From Bradyrhizobium sp. SSBR45G (GTDB lineage Bacteria > Pseudomonadota > Alphaproteobacteria > Rhizobiales > Xanthobacteraceae), in assembly GCF_030159255.1 (NCBI RefSeq), contig NZ_BSCT01000013.1, positions 101,085 to 165,084 of the forward strand: a DNA stretch of 64,000 bases. Direction: 5' to 3'. The notes below the pieces were generated by a model, which was not told the origin of the DNA, searched no databases, and was given only the letters and a program-made list of their open reading frames with translations. Position 1 is the stretch's first letter; each line of letters starts with the position of its first letter. Shown here in pieces: positions 35,798 to 44,066 of the stretch. The position numbers were made by a program, and so were the translations under genes.

Positions 35798-36499
35798 ATG
35801 CGCGTTTTGCTGATTGAGGATGACAGCGCCGTCGCGCAGTCGATCGAGCTGATGTTGAAGTCCGAGAGCTTCAACGTCTACACGACTGACCTCGGCGAGG
35901 AAGGCGTCGACCTCGGCAAGTTGTACGACTACGACATCATCCTTCTCGACCTCAATCTGCCTGACATGTCCGGTTACGACGTGCTCAAGCAGCTGCGTGT
36001 CTCGAAGATCAAGACTCCCATTCTCATTCTGTCCGGCCTCGCCGGCATCGAGGATAAGGTCAAGGGTCTCGGCTTCGGCGCCGACGACTATATGACAAAA
36101 CCCTTCCACAAGGACGAGCTGATCGCCCGCATTCATGCGATCGTCCGCCGTTCCAAGGGCCACGCCCAATCGGTCATCCAGACCGGCGACCTCGTCGTCA
36201 ATTTGGACACCAAGACGGTGGAAGTCGGCGGCCAGCGCGTGCATCTGACCGGCAAGGAATACCAGATGCTGGAGCTGCTGTCGCTCCGCAAGGGCACCAC
36301 GCTCACCAAGGAAATGTTCCTCAACCATCTCTATGGCGGGATGGATGAGCCCGAGCTGAAGATCATCGACGTCTTCATCTGCAAGCTGCGCAAGAAGCTC
36401 GCCAACGCCTCCGAAGGCCGCAACTTCATCGAGACCGTGTGGGGCCGCGGCTACGTGCTGCGCGAGCCGCACGACATGGACGAACGCATCCCCGCCTGA
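35798..36499 (+). CDS. ctrA: Cell-cycle response regulator CtrA
   Basis: A 233-residue OmpR-family regulator. The receiver domain (1-115) has the acid pocket E7/D8/D9, phosphorylated Asp51 in LLDLNLPDMSG, and the conserved Lys in DDYMTKPF. The DNA-binding winged helix covers about 125-228 (GKEYQMLELLSLRKGTTLTKEMF and YGGMDEPELKIIDVFICKLRKKL), which is the CtrA signature. CtrA controls cell-cycle, division and flagellar genes in Alphaproteobacteria by binding TTAA-N7-TTAA. Candidate sites occur upstream of flhA, the OGT gene and ctrA itself. Confidence 0.97.
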   Translation: MRVLLIEDDSAVAQSIELMLKSESFNVYTTDLGEEGVDLGKLYDYDIILLDLNLPDMSGYDVLKQLRVSKIKTPILILSGLAGIEDKVKGLGFGADDYMTKPFHKDELIARIHAIVRRSKGHAQSVIQTGDLVVNLDTKTVEVGGQRVHLTGKEYQMLELLSLRKGTTLTKEMFLNHLYGGMDEPELKIIDVFICKLRKKLANASEGRNFIETVWGRGYVLREPHDMDERIPA

Positions 36500-36554
36500 T
36501 CTCGTTTCACTGGGTCCACCGGCAGGCCTCACGGCTTGCTCCTCCCAGACTGGG

Positions 36555-36579
36555 CCCCGCCGCAAATGGCGGGGTTTTT
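36555..36579 (+). terminator. Rho-independent terminator of ctrA
   Basis: CCCCGCC, GCAAAT, GGCGGGG, then TTTTT, 56 bp after the ctrA stop. Confidence 0.9.
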
Positions 36580-36661
36580 GTTTGTGGGGGTGGCTGTGGA
36601 GTCGAGGGCCTGCCCTGGTCGGATCGGCGTTTGACACGAGATCTCGCGACGCAACCACTGC

Positions 36662-36843
36662 GCTCCCCTCCCCCTTGCGGGGAGGGGTCGGGGGTGGGGG
36701 TCCCAGCAAATGGTCTTCATGTAGGCCACCCCACCGAGCCGAACCAAACAGCAATCTCACCGCTCGCGACGGCCAATGCCCCAAACTCAGCTCGGAGCAA
36801 GGAACCCCCACCCCCGCCCCCTCCCCGCAAGGGGGAGGGGAGC
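36662..36843. repeat. Inverted pair of CCCTCCCCCTTGCGGGGAGG-type repeats
   Basis: A G/C-rich unit at 36662-36702 is repeated inverted at 36801-36843 with about 98 bp between. Units of this type (CTCCCC...TTGCGGGGAG) are scattered through intergenic DNA of Bradyrhizobium. 36844-37049 holds nothing recognisable. Confidence 0.7.
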
Positions 36844-37049
36844 TCACCGCCATCGCCGCACCCACCCGCCTCAAACTGACAAACACTCCCTCGCCTGCCA
36901 CCAGGCGAACACAGGTGCGCCTCGCGCTTGAGCGCAATCGCCGCCATCAAGCTCTCCAACAATCCTCAAGAATCCTGCGTCGCATACCTTCGCGATCTCG
37001 CGGCGCCCAGCGCCCGAGCTATGTGCCATTCTCACCGCCCTCTTCCAAA

Positions 37050-37437
37050 CTAAGGGCGCAGGGAACGCCGGGCGCTGGCCGCGCCCGTGGCCCGCCTGCG
37101 GAAAAAAATGCAGGCGGCAGGTACCACAGGTCTGGCCGAAAACGCCCGGCCCTCCCTGCGCGATGGCTTTACGACTTATACGCGATCTCCCTGGGGACCG
37201 GCTGTCTTGCCCCCATCACCCGCAGGCTGCTCATCAGCAACGCCCACAGGCTTGACCTCAGCACCGGGAGGCCAGGACCACGCGACTTCATCGTGCGCCG
37301 GAATCGTTCGTCCGCACGGCGAACCATGCTGCGACCCCAAGCGCCCATCGCATCCCGCACCCGACGTCCGTGACGACCGCGAAGCATCCCCTCGTTGGGG
37401 CGGGACGGGGCGGAGTAGAGCATGATTTCTGGGAAAG
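37050..37437 (-). repeat. Long dispersed repeat, inverted diverged copy 4
   Basis: Read on the minus strand, it follows the order of copies 1 and 2: the CATGATTT/CCCGTCC start, the GGTCCTG block, the GCGCAGGGAGGGCCGG core and its inverted partner GCCGGCGTTCCCTGCGCC. It is clearly more diverged (about three quarters alike by eye). 37438-37744 has no gene. Confidence 0.65.
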
Positions 37438-37744
37438 CGAAAGCGAAATTTTCGAGAAGCCGAAACTATGACTTTCGAGGCGTTTGAACGGCTGTCGTCG
37501 AGACGGGCGTTCCACTTCGGACCGTGGCTCTGTCGGACACTCCCTTTCAGGACCAGCGATCGGCAATGCGCGGCTTCGCGCAAGTCAAGAACGCGGGCAC
37601 AGCGATGTGCGAGCCGCACTATGACGCACTATGAACGAATCGAACGCCTGATCCGCCATTTTTCAGACTGGTCGGTCGGGCCGAGAGGCCGCCCCCCTGG
37701 AAAATGCGCTCAGTCCCGCTAATATCGTCTGCAAGGAGCCGCAC

Positions 37745-37972
37745 ATGACCAAACTGCTCGATCAGGCGCTCGCGGCCGTTCGCCGCCTGCCGGCCGAGAC
37801 GCAAGACGAAATCGCGCGCGCAATGCTGACGCTGGCCGGCGATGAGGGCGAGCCGGAGGAGATTGCCCCCGCGCATCTGCCGGACGTGCTGGAGAGCCTT
37901 GCGCAGGCCAAGCGCCGCCTGTTCGCGACAGACACCGAGATCGAGGCCGCGTTCCGCCGCTTCGATCCATGA
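37745..37972 (+). CDS. Antitoxin of ParE-type toxin-antitoxin pair
   Basis: A 75-residue acidic, helical protein (AAVRRLPAETQDEIARAML, LPDVLESLAQAKRRLFATD). AAGGAG precedes the ATG. Its stop overlaps the toxin start by 4 bp (ATGA at 37969-37972), the classic arrangement. It should bind and neutralise the ParE-like toxin and repress the operon. Confidence 0.8.
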   Translation: MTKLLDQALAAVRRLPAETQDEIARAMLTLAGDEGEPEEIAPAHLPDVLESLAQAKRRLFATDTEIEAAFRRFDP

Positions 37973-38262
37973 AACTTCGCTTCACGCCGCGCGCGGTCGA
38001 GAGCATCGCGGCGATCGCCGACTACATCCGCCTTCACAACCCAGCCGCCGCGCAGCGTGTTCGAGCCGCGATCTACGCGAGTCTTCAGGATATCGTTCTG
38101 TTTCCTAACGTCGGTCGCCCGCAACGGACCAAAGGGGTCCGAAAGTTCGTGACGCCCAGATACAGCTATCTCATTTATTACACCGTTGACGATGCAGCGA
38201 ACGAGATCGTGATCCTGAGCGTCAGGCATCCGGCCCAGGAGCGCGAGCATGACGATGCTTGA
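37969..38262 (+). CDS. ParE/RelE-family toxin
   Basis: A 97-residue protein. ParE pattern: LRFTPRAVESIAAIADYI, HNPAAAQRVRAAI, FPNVGRPQ, KFVTPRYSYLIYYTVDD, VILSVRHPAQ. Members block gyrase (ParE) or cleave mRNA (RelE); the sequence favours the ParE side. It is coupled to the antitoxin before it, and its end overlaps the next gene by 14 bp. Confidence 0.88.
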   Translation: MKLRFTPRAVESIAAIADYIRLHNPAAAQRVRAAIYASLQDIVLFPNVGRPQRTKGVRKFVTPRYSYLIYYTVDDAANEIVILSVRHPAQEREHDDA

Positions 38263-39022
38263 GGTGACGGATGATCGAATGCATCATCCCCCCCGATTGG
38301 CGAGCAAACCGGTGCTGGCATTGAGATTGTTTTTTCGTAGCCTCGGCGGCATATCCAAGAGCCCTGTGGCCGTCCCCAGCCATTTCAACGACCGCGTCGC
38401 ACACTTGGCGCTGATCTGCGCCGTGGTGCTCGGCACCATCTGCGAAGCGATTGCACAGAGTTCGAACCCAAACGCCATGCAGGGATTCGTGCAGAACCGC
38501 GATCAGCCGATCCAGATCGAGGCTGATGCGCTCGAGGTGCGGGACAAGACCAAGCAGGCCACCTTCTCCGGCAATGTGAAGGTCGTCCAACGCGACACGA
38601 CGATGACGTCGAAGAGCATCGACGTCTTCTACACGGCCGCTGCACAGTCCTCGTCCAGCGCAAACGATGCGGCCAAATCAGGTCCGCCGCTGCAATCGGC
38701 CTCGCCCGGCCCGAGCGGCAGCTCCGCGATCAAGCCCCTGGAGGCACGCGGCAATGTCGTCGTGACGCAGAAGGATCAGGTCGTCACCGGCCAGAGCGCG
38801 GTGTTCGACACCAAGACGAATCTGATCACCATGCTCAGCGGCGTCGTGCTGACCCAGTGCCGGAACGTGCTGCGCGGCGATCGCCTTCTGGTCGACATGA
38901 CGACGGGCGTTTCGCGGGTCGAGGCCAACGGCAAGGTGACGGCGTCGGTCAATCAGTCGGCAGGAGGAGGTTGTGGAACGCCATCGGCCACGCCGGACGC
39001 GGCGCCGAAGCCGAAGAAATGA
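38249..39022 (+). CDS. LptA/OstA-family periplasmic protein
   Basis: A 257-residue protein. A hydrophobic segment at about 50-68 (ALICAVVLGTICEAIA) gives export, followed by the OstA/LptA repeat domain (IQIEADALEVRDKTKQATF, GNVKVVQRDTTMTSKSIDVF, LEARGNVVVTQKDQVVTGQ). LptA bridges the periplasm and carries lipopolysaccharide. This copy is not next to lptB, lptC or rpoN, so it may be a paralog. AGGAG is spaced for the ATG at 38249, inside the end of the toxin gene; an ATG at 38279 is the alternative. The 49-residue extension before the signal segment is unusual. Confidence 0.75.
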   Translation: MTMLEVTDDRMHHPPRLASKPVLALRLFFRSLGGISKSPVAVPSHFNDRVAHLALICAVVLGTICEAIAQSSNPNAMQGFVQNRDQPIQIEADALEVRDKTKQATFSGNVKVVQRDTTMTSKSIDVFYTAAAQSSSSANDAAKSGPPLQSASPGPSGSSAIKPLEARGNVVVTQKDQVVTGQSAVFDTKTNLITMLSGVVLTQCRNVLRGDRLLVDMTTGVSRVEANGKVTASVNQSAGGGCGTPSATPDAAPKPKK

Positions 39023-39130
39023 CGCGAAAAGTCGGAACGTGCATTGACGTGAATATATCCCAGTTCATCCACTTTCACATCTTTCGCATAGGTCATGCGA
39101 CCGACTGACCTGGGAAAGCGAGGCGCGACC

Positions 39131-39961
39131 ATGACTCACTCGACCGCCGAAAATCCGCCCGTCGCCGACACGCCGACGACGACGAGCAAGCCGCTCCCGG
39201 CCTTCGCCGGCGGCGCGGTGATCGGCGCCCTTGGCGGGCTGATCGGGCTGGGCGGCGCCGAATTCCGGCTGCCGCTGCTGATCGGCCCATTCCGCTTCAA
39301 GGCGCTGCAGGCGGTCATCCTGAACAAGGCGATGAGCCTGATCGTCGTCGCCACCGCGCTGCCGTTTCGCGCCGCGACGGTGCCGTTCGGCACCATCGCG
39401 TCCCATTGGCCCGTCATCGTCAACCTGCTGGCCGGCAGCCTCGCGGGCGCCCGGCTCGGCGCCGGCTGGGCGACGCGCCTGAGCTCGCGCAATCTCTATC
39501 GTGTCCTCGCGGTGCTGCTCGTCCTGATCGCCGGCGCCCTGATGTTCGGGCACGGATCGGCCGACCACGCGGCCTTGCTGGCCGGCCCCGCGCAGGTCGT
39601 CGCCGGCGTGGTCGTGGGCTTCGGCATCGGCATCGTCGCCGCGCTGATGGGCGTGGCCGGTGGCGAGCTGCTGATCCCGACGCTGGTGCTGCTGTTCGGC
39701 GCCGACATCAAGCTCGCCGGCAGCCTGTCGCTCGCGGTCAGCCTGCCGACGATGATCGTCGGCTTCACCCGCTACAGCCAGTCCAGCGCCTTCTCCGTCG
39801 TCGCCGACAACAAGACGTTCGTGCTGGTGATGGCGCTCGGCTCGATCCTTGGCACCTTCATCGGCGGTCGCCTGCTCGGCATCGTCCCCGATCAGGTGCT
39901 GCTGCCGATCCTGGCCGTGATCCTGCTGGTGTCGTCGGTGAAGGTGTGGCGGCACGAGTGA
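39131..39961 (+). CDS. TauE/SafE family permease
   Basis: A 276-residue integral membrane protein with about eight hydrophobic segments and two related halves (GGAVIGALGGLIGLGGAEFRLP and VVGFGIGIVAALMGVAGGEL), the TauE/SafE pattern. The family exports sulfite, sulfoacetate or related anions; the substrate is not shown. The start at 39131 has only a weak GAGGCG site; an in-frame ATG at 39095 exists. No sulfur-metabolism genes are adjacent. Confidence 0.85.
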   Translation: MTHSTAENPPVADTPTTTSKPLPAFAGGAVIGALGGLIGLGGAEFRLPLLIGPFRFKALQAVILNKAMSLIVVATALPFRAATVPFGTIASHWPVIVNLLAGSLAGARLGAGWATRLSSRNLYRVLAVLLVLIAGALMFGHGSADHAALLAGPAQVVAGVVVGFGIGIVAALMGVAGGELLIPTLVLLFGADIKLAGSLSLAVSLPTMIVGFTRYSQSSAFSVVADNKTFVLVMALGSILGTFIGGRLLGIVPDQVLLPILAVILLVSSVKVWRHE

Positions 39962-40274
39962 GGAACGGTGCGCCGTCGCGGCTCGGGGCGAAAAGAGCTC
40001 CTTCTGCATGATTGACCGCAGAGATCGCTTCAATCAGGATGACGAGGATTCCCTCCAATTTCTTACGACGACGCCTTAAGTCGGCCGTCAAGGGACACCA
40101 AGACCGCTCTCGCCGAAGCGGACCTCGGCGGCCTCACCACTGTCCCTTCGCAAAGCTGACCACCTTTCGTGGACTCTCGGTGGGCGCGGCGGAACATTCC
40201 GGACAGACGCCAGTTCGCCCAGGTTCCCGGCACGCGTCCAGCCCAACACGCTTTGTTGTCAGAGGGTCCCACTG
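39962..40274. other. Intergenic stretch, no gene seen
   Basis: About 310 bp between the TauE/SafE gene and the TAXI gene. A plus-strand frame at 40012-40275 is Arg/Ser-rich and not protein-like. Confidence 0.45.
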
Positions 40275-41678
40275 ATGTCACCGTCCGATCCCGTCCGGAG
40301 TGCTCACGATGGCCGTCAACGAAGGTTGCTCATTGTGCTGGCGTTGGGATTTGTTGCGTTTGGCGCCGCTGCGGCCGGCCTCTTCTACGTCTTGCAGCCC
40401 GAGACTCTCCGGATCGCCGTTGGACCGGCAGGGAGCGACGACGCCCAAGTGGTCCAGGCGATGGCCGACGCCTTCAGCGAGGACAGCAGGACCGTCAGGC
40501 TCTCCCCGCTCACGACCGGGGGAGCCGCTGAATCGCTCGCCCTGCTGTCTGCCGGCAAAGCGGAGCTGGCGATCGGCCGCGGCGACCTTGGCATGCCGCC
40601 CGACGCGCAAACATTGGCCATTCTGCGAAAGAACTACGTCGTCCTGTGGTCGCCCTCCGGGCGACGCAACAACGAGCCCAAGAAGAAAGCCGGCGGCACG
40701 ATCGGAGAGGTCGCGCAACTGACGGGCCACAAGGTCGGCATCATCGGGAGGACCGGAGCAAACGTCGCCGTTCTCCGGACCATTCTGGAGGGCTCCGGCG
40801 TGCCGCCCGACAAGGTGACCACGGTTCAATTCGGGACGGACGAGATCGAAAAGCTTGCGCAGGACCCGACCCTGGATGCGTATCTCGCCGTCGGTCCGCT
40901 CGACAGCAAGATCACGGCGGACGCCATCGCCGCGACGGCCCGGGCGCGCGGCGCTCCCACCTTTCTTCCGATCGATGCATCGGAGGCCATTGCTCTGAAG
41001 CACGCGCGCTACGAGGCCGAGGAAATTCCGGCCAGCGTCTTTAACGCGCAACCGGCCTGGCCGGAGGACAAGGTCGACACGATCAGCGTCAACCACCTGA
41101 TCCTGGCCAGGAAGGAACTGTCCGAAGCCAAGGCGGCAGCTTTCTATCGGCAGCTGTTCGCGGTCCGCGACACGATCACGCAAGGCGTCGCCGGCGCGTC
41201 CCACATCATGAAGCCCGACACGGAGAAGGAGACCGAACCCTCCGTGCATCGGGGCGCCGCGGCGGTGATCAATGGCACGGAGCGAACCTTCCTGGACAAG
41301 TACAGCGACTACTTCTGGTTCGCCCTGCTTCTGCTTTCCGGCATCGGTTCGGCCGCCGCCTGGCTGCGTCGCTTTCTGAACCGGGACGAACCGGACGACG
41401 ACAACAGCTGTCGCAACCGCATTCTCGCCGCCGTGTCGGAGGTGCGCAATGCCGGGTCGGAAGACGATCTGCTGACACGGCAGCGCGAAGTCGACGCGAT
41501 CATCGGCGAGACCCTCAAAGCCTACGACGATGGAGCCATCGAACAAGAGGATCTGGCCGCATTCGGTCTGGTCCTCGAGCTATTCCATCATGCCATCGCC
41601 GAAAGGCGAGCGACGCTGCAGAGCGGCCCCGCCGATCCAACATGGACGACGGGCCCAACCCTCGCCTCGCGGCGCTAG
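40275..41678 (+). CDS. Membrane-anchored TAXI-family solute-binding protein
   Basis: A 467-residue protein. A first membrane helix at about 17-38 is followed by the TAXI binding domain (IAVGPAGSDDAQVVQAM, ESLALLSAGKAELAIGRGD, KVGIIGRTGANVAVLRTIL). A second helix near 345-362 (FWFALLLLSGIGSAAAWL) leads to a roughly 100-residue cytoplasmic helical tail. Usual TAXI proteins are free in the periplasm; two anchors and a cytoplasmic tail suggest a sensor or regulatory form. No TRAP permease is adjacent. Confidence 0.82.
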   Translation: MSPSDPVRSAHDGRQRRLLIVLALGFVAFGAAAAGLFYVLQPETLRIAVGPAGSDDAQVVQAMADAFSEDSRTVRLSPLTTGGAAESLALLSAGKAELAIGRGDLGMPPDAQTLAILRKNYVVLWSPSGRRNNEPKKKAGGTIGEVAQLTGHKVGIIGRTGANVAVLRTILEGSGVPPDKVTTVQFGTDEIEKLAQDPTLDAYLAVGPLDSKITADAIAATARARGAPTFLPIDASEAIALKHARYEAEEIPASVFNAQPAWPEDKVDTISVNHLILARKELSEAKAAAFYRQLFAVRDTITQGVAGASHIMKPDTEKETEPSVHRGAAAVINGTERTFLDKYSDYFWFALLLLSGIGSAAAWLRRFLNRDEPDDDNSCRNRILAAVSEVRNAGSEDDLLTRQREVDAIIGETLKAYDDGAIEQEDLAAFGLVLELFHHAIAERRATLQSGPADPTWTTGPTLASRR

Positions 41679-41758
41679 CTGCGCCCGGCTCGTGCGATCT
41701 CATCGGCTCTAAGACCAAACGGCTGGTTATGACCCGCAGCGGACTCTCGCATCGACTA

Positions 41759-42682
41759 CTAGTCGGCTTCAACGTACCGGATGATGCTCTGATTTTGGAC
41801 GTTCGCAACTAATTCATCGGCGCGGGACAAAAGCCGGCAGACCAAAGGTGATGAATTTGCCCGGTTGTAGCCGAGAGCGAGATCGACCGTTGGCGGGTAG
41901 CCCTCAAGCGCTCTGGCGACAACGTTCGGCGCTAGCATATTTTGAGCATAGAGCGGAACAAGAGTCACTCCACCCGTGGATGCGACCAGCGACATGGCCG
42001 ACGATATGTTCTCGCCTTCGTACTTTGCCTTGAGCACGATCCCAACTTTCGAGGCATAATCCTGAATCACTGCGTGCAATATTGGAGACGTTCTCGCAGA
42101 GCTGACATAGACTTCACGGACAAGATCCTGGGGGCGAATCCTTTTCCGCGAGGCCAGACGATGGTCTGCCGGCAGCACCACGATCAAAGGCTCCTTCGCC
42201 AACAACTTGAAGGTCACGCCTACGTTCTGCTTCTCGGGGCGTAGAAAAGCTATGTCCAGCTTTCCGCGCGCTAATGCAAGGGCAAGTTCTGGCGAGGACT
42301 TACTGGTCAGAGTGACTTCGATCTCGGACTCTTCCTCGCGGAGGATACGCAACAAATGCGGGAGCCACATCACCTCCAGCCCAACCATGAAACCCATAGA
42401 AAGTGCAGGCTTCTGCGGTTGTGCGATCCGCCGCGCACCATTTGTCGCCGCTTCAACTTGCGACAGGGCCAGCCGCGCGTGATCGAGAAAAACTCTTCCG
42501 GCATCGGTAAGGACGACGCCACGCGTCTGGCGCTCCAGCAACTGCACGCCAACTTCGGATTCCAAATCACGAATCTGCCGGCTCAGGGAAGGCTGTGAAG
42601 TGTTGAGGCGCCGCTGGGCAGCGGTCAAAAAGCTACCTTCCTCCGCAACTGCAACGAAATATCGCAAATGCCGAAGTTCCAT
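41759..42682 (-). CDS. LysR-family transcriptional regulator
   Basis: A 307-residue protein. Helix-turn-helix at 1-60 (LRYFVAVAEEGSFLTAAQRRL, TSQPSLSRQIRDLE), then the inducer-binding fold (about 90-295). Divergent from the haloperoxidase at 42915, with a 17-bp perfect palindrome in between, so it most likely controls that gene and itself. Confidence 0.92.
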   Translation of the reverse strand: MELRHLRYFVAVAEEGSFLTAAQRRLNTSQPSLSRQIRDLESEVGVQLLERQTRGVVLTDAGRVFLDHARLALSQVEAATNGARRIAQPQKPALSMGFMVGLEVMWLPHLLRILREEESEIEVTLTSKSSPELALALARGKLDIAFLRPEKQNVGVTFKLLAKEPLIVVLPADHRLASRKRIRPQDLVREVYVSSARTSPILHAVIQDYASKVGIVLKAKYEGENISSAMSLVASTGGVTLVPLYAQNMLAPNVVARALEGYPPTVDLALGYNRANSSPLVCRLLSRADELVANVQNQSIIRYVEAD

Positions 42683-42692
42683 TCGCCCTCAA

Positions 42693-42709
42693 TATGCTTC
42701 GAAAGCATA
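42693..42709. promoter_or_regulatory. Putative LysR binding site
   Basis: TATGCTT-CGA-AAGCATA is a perfect palindrome of T-N11-A type, 10 bp before the LysR start and about 205 bp before the haloperoxidase start. Confidence 0.6.
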
Positions 42710-42914
42710 GATCGCAGCTTACAGGGTATTTGTCGGCAGCGGAAGCAAGAATTACCTTCGCAGTGGCAACGCATCGGCGGACAGGTGCTGCCAAGGTACA
42801 GGCTCGCCGGGGCCTCGACTCTCAAGCTCCCCCGAACCTGAGTAACGCATCGCTCAATGGATCAATTGATTGGCGTCTTTTGAAAATGTCTGACAACAAG
42901 GATGGAGCGTCTCG

Positions 42915-43733
42915 ATGCCCACAATTACTACTAACGATCATGTCAACATCTACTACAAAGATTGGGGATCAGGTCAGCCGATCGTCTTCAGCCACGGTTG
43001 GCCGCTGACAGCGGACGACTGGGATGCCCAAATGACCTTCTTCCTTCATCACGGGTATCGGGTGATCGCCCACGACCGTCGCGGCCACGGCCGATCCGAC
43101 CAGCCCAGCACCGGCAACGATATGGACCAGTGGGTTGCCGATCTTGCGGCCCTGACTGAACATCTCAACCTGCGCGACGCGATCCACATCGGCCACTCCA
43201 CGGGTGGCGGCGAGGTGGCTCGCTATGTCGCTCGTCACCAGGAGCGCGTTGCGAAGGCAGTGCTGGTCGCTTCACTGACGCCGAACATGTACCGGAGCGA
43301 GGACAACCCGTCAGGTCAACCGCCGGAGTGGTTCGAAGCGATCCGAGCAGGCGTGTTGGGCAACCGGTCGGAGTTCTACCGTTTCGTTCCTGAGAATCCG
43401 TTCTACGGATACAACCTTGATGGGGCCAAGCCTTCGGAGGCCATCATTGCGAACTGGTGGCGCCAAGGGATGGCTGGCGGTGCTCTCGCCCACTACGCGA
43501 CTGTCGACTCTTGGCTCGAAAATTATACCGAAGACCTCACCAAGATCACCGTGCCAGTGCTTGTGATGCATGGCGAGGCCGATCAAGTCGTCCCGTTCGC
43601 AAGTTCCGTGCCGCGTGCGGTCGACCTGCTGAAGAACGGGTTTCTTAAGACTTATCCCGGGTATCCCCATGGCATGCTCACCACGCATGCGGATGTCCTC
43701 AATCCCGACCTGCTCGCGTTCATCAGGTCTTGA
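42915..43733 (+). CDS. Non-heme chloroperoxidase-like alpha/beta hydrolase
   Basis: A 272-residue cytosolic protein. The cofactor-free haloperoxidase/esterase pattern is complete: FSHGWPL oxyanion loop, nucleophile Ser95 in GHSTGGGE, Asp near 223 in HGEADQVVPF and His near 251 in YPGYPHGM. In vivo it is probably an esterase or perhydrolase; halogenation is a laboratory activity of the family. The start lies on a short leader after the LysR intergenic region. Confidence 0.9.
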   Translation: MPTITTNDHVNIYYKDWGSGQPIVFSHGWPLTADDWDAQMTFFLHHGYRVIAHDRRGHGRSDQPSTGNDMDQWVADLAALTEHLNLRDAIHIGHSTGGGEVARYVARHQERVAKAVLVASLTPNMYRSEDNPSGQPPEWFEAIRAGVLGNRSEFYRFVPENPFYGYNLDGAKPSEAIIANWWRQGMAGGALAHYATVDSWLENYTEDLTKITVPVLVMHGEADQVVPFASSVPRAVDLLKNGFLKTYPGYPHGMLTTHADVLNPDLLAFIRS

Positions 43734-44066
43734 CGACAGATCTCCTTGAATGTCGCCTCCCCGCACAAAGGATAGGCCGTTTGCAAGACGGCCTCTCCGT
43801 CCAGTTCGAGAGACGGCAGCCGCTGTTGGGGAAGAACCGGACCAACTGCGGTGACGCTGCATGACACGATCAGTTCGCCCGCCGCCCCGCGCGGTTTGCT
43901 GGATAGCGACGGACGGCCTGTTGAGCCCGTTTCACGTCTGCTGAGGACCGGATCGATCGTGTGATCAGCTTGGGGCATAAGAAACGAGATCATGATGCGA
44001 TCCCTCGGACTCGCATCATGACCTCAGGGCCTCGTGTGCGGCGACGGACCACCGCGGGGGCGGCGC
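43734..44066. other. Intergenic stretch with possible gene remnant
   Basis: About 330 bp between convergent genes. On the minus strand a short protein-like run (EAVLQTAYPLCGEATFKEI near 43740-43800) lies in a frame without a good start, possibly a decayed gene. Nothing else is seen. Confidence 0.35.
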
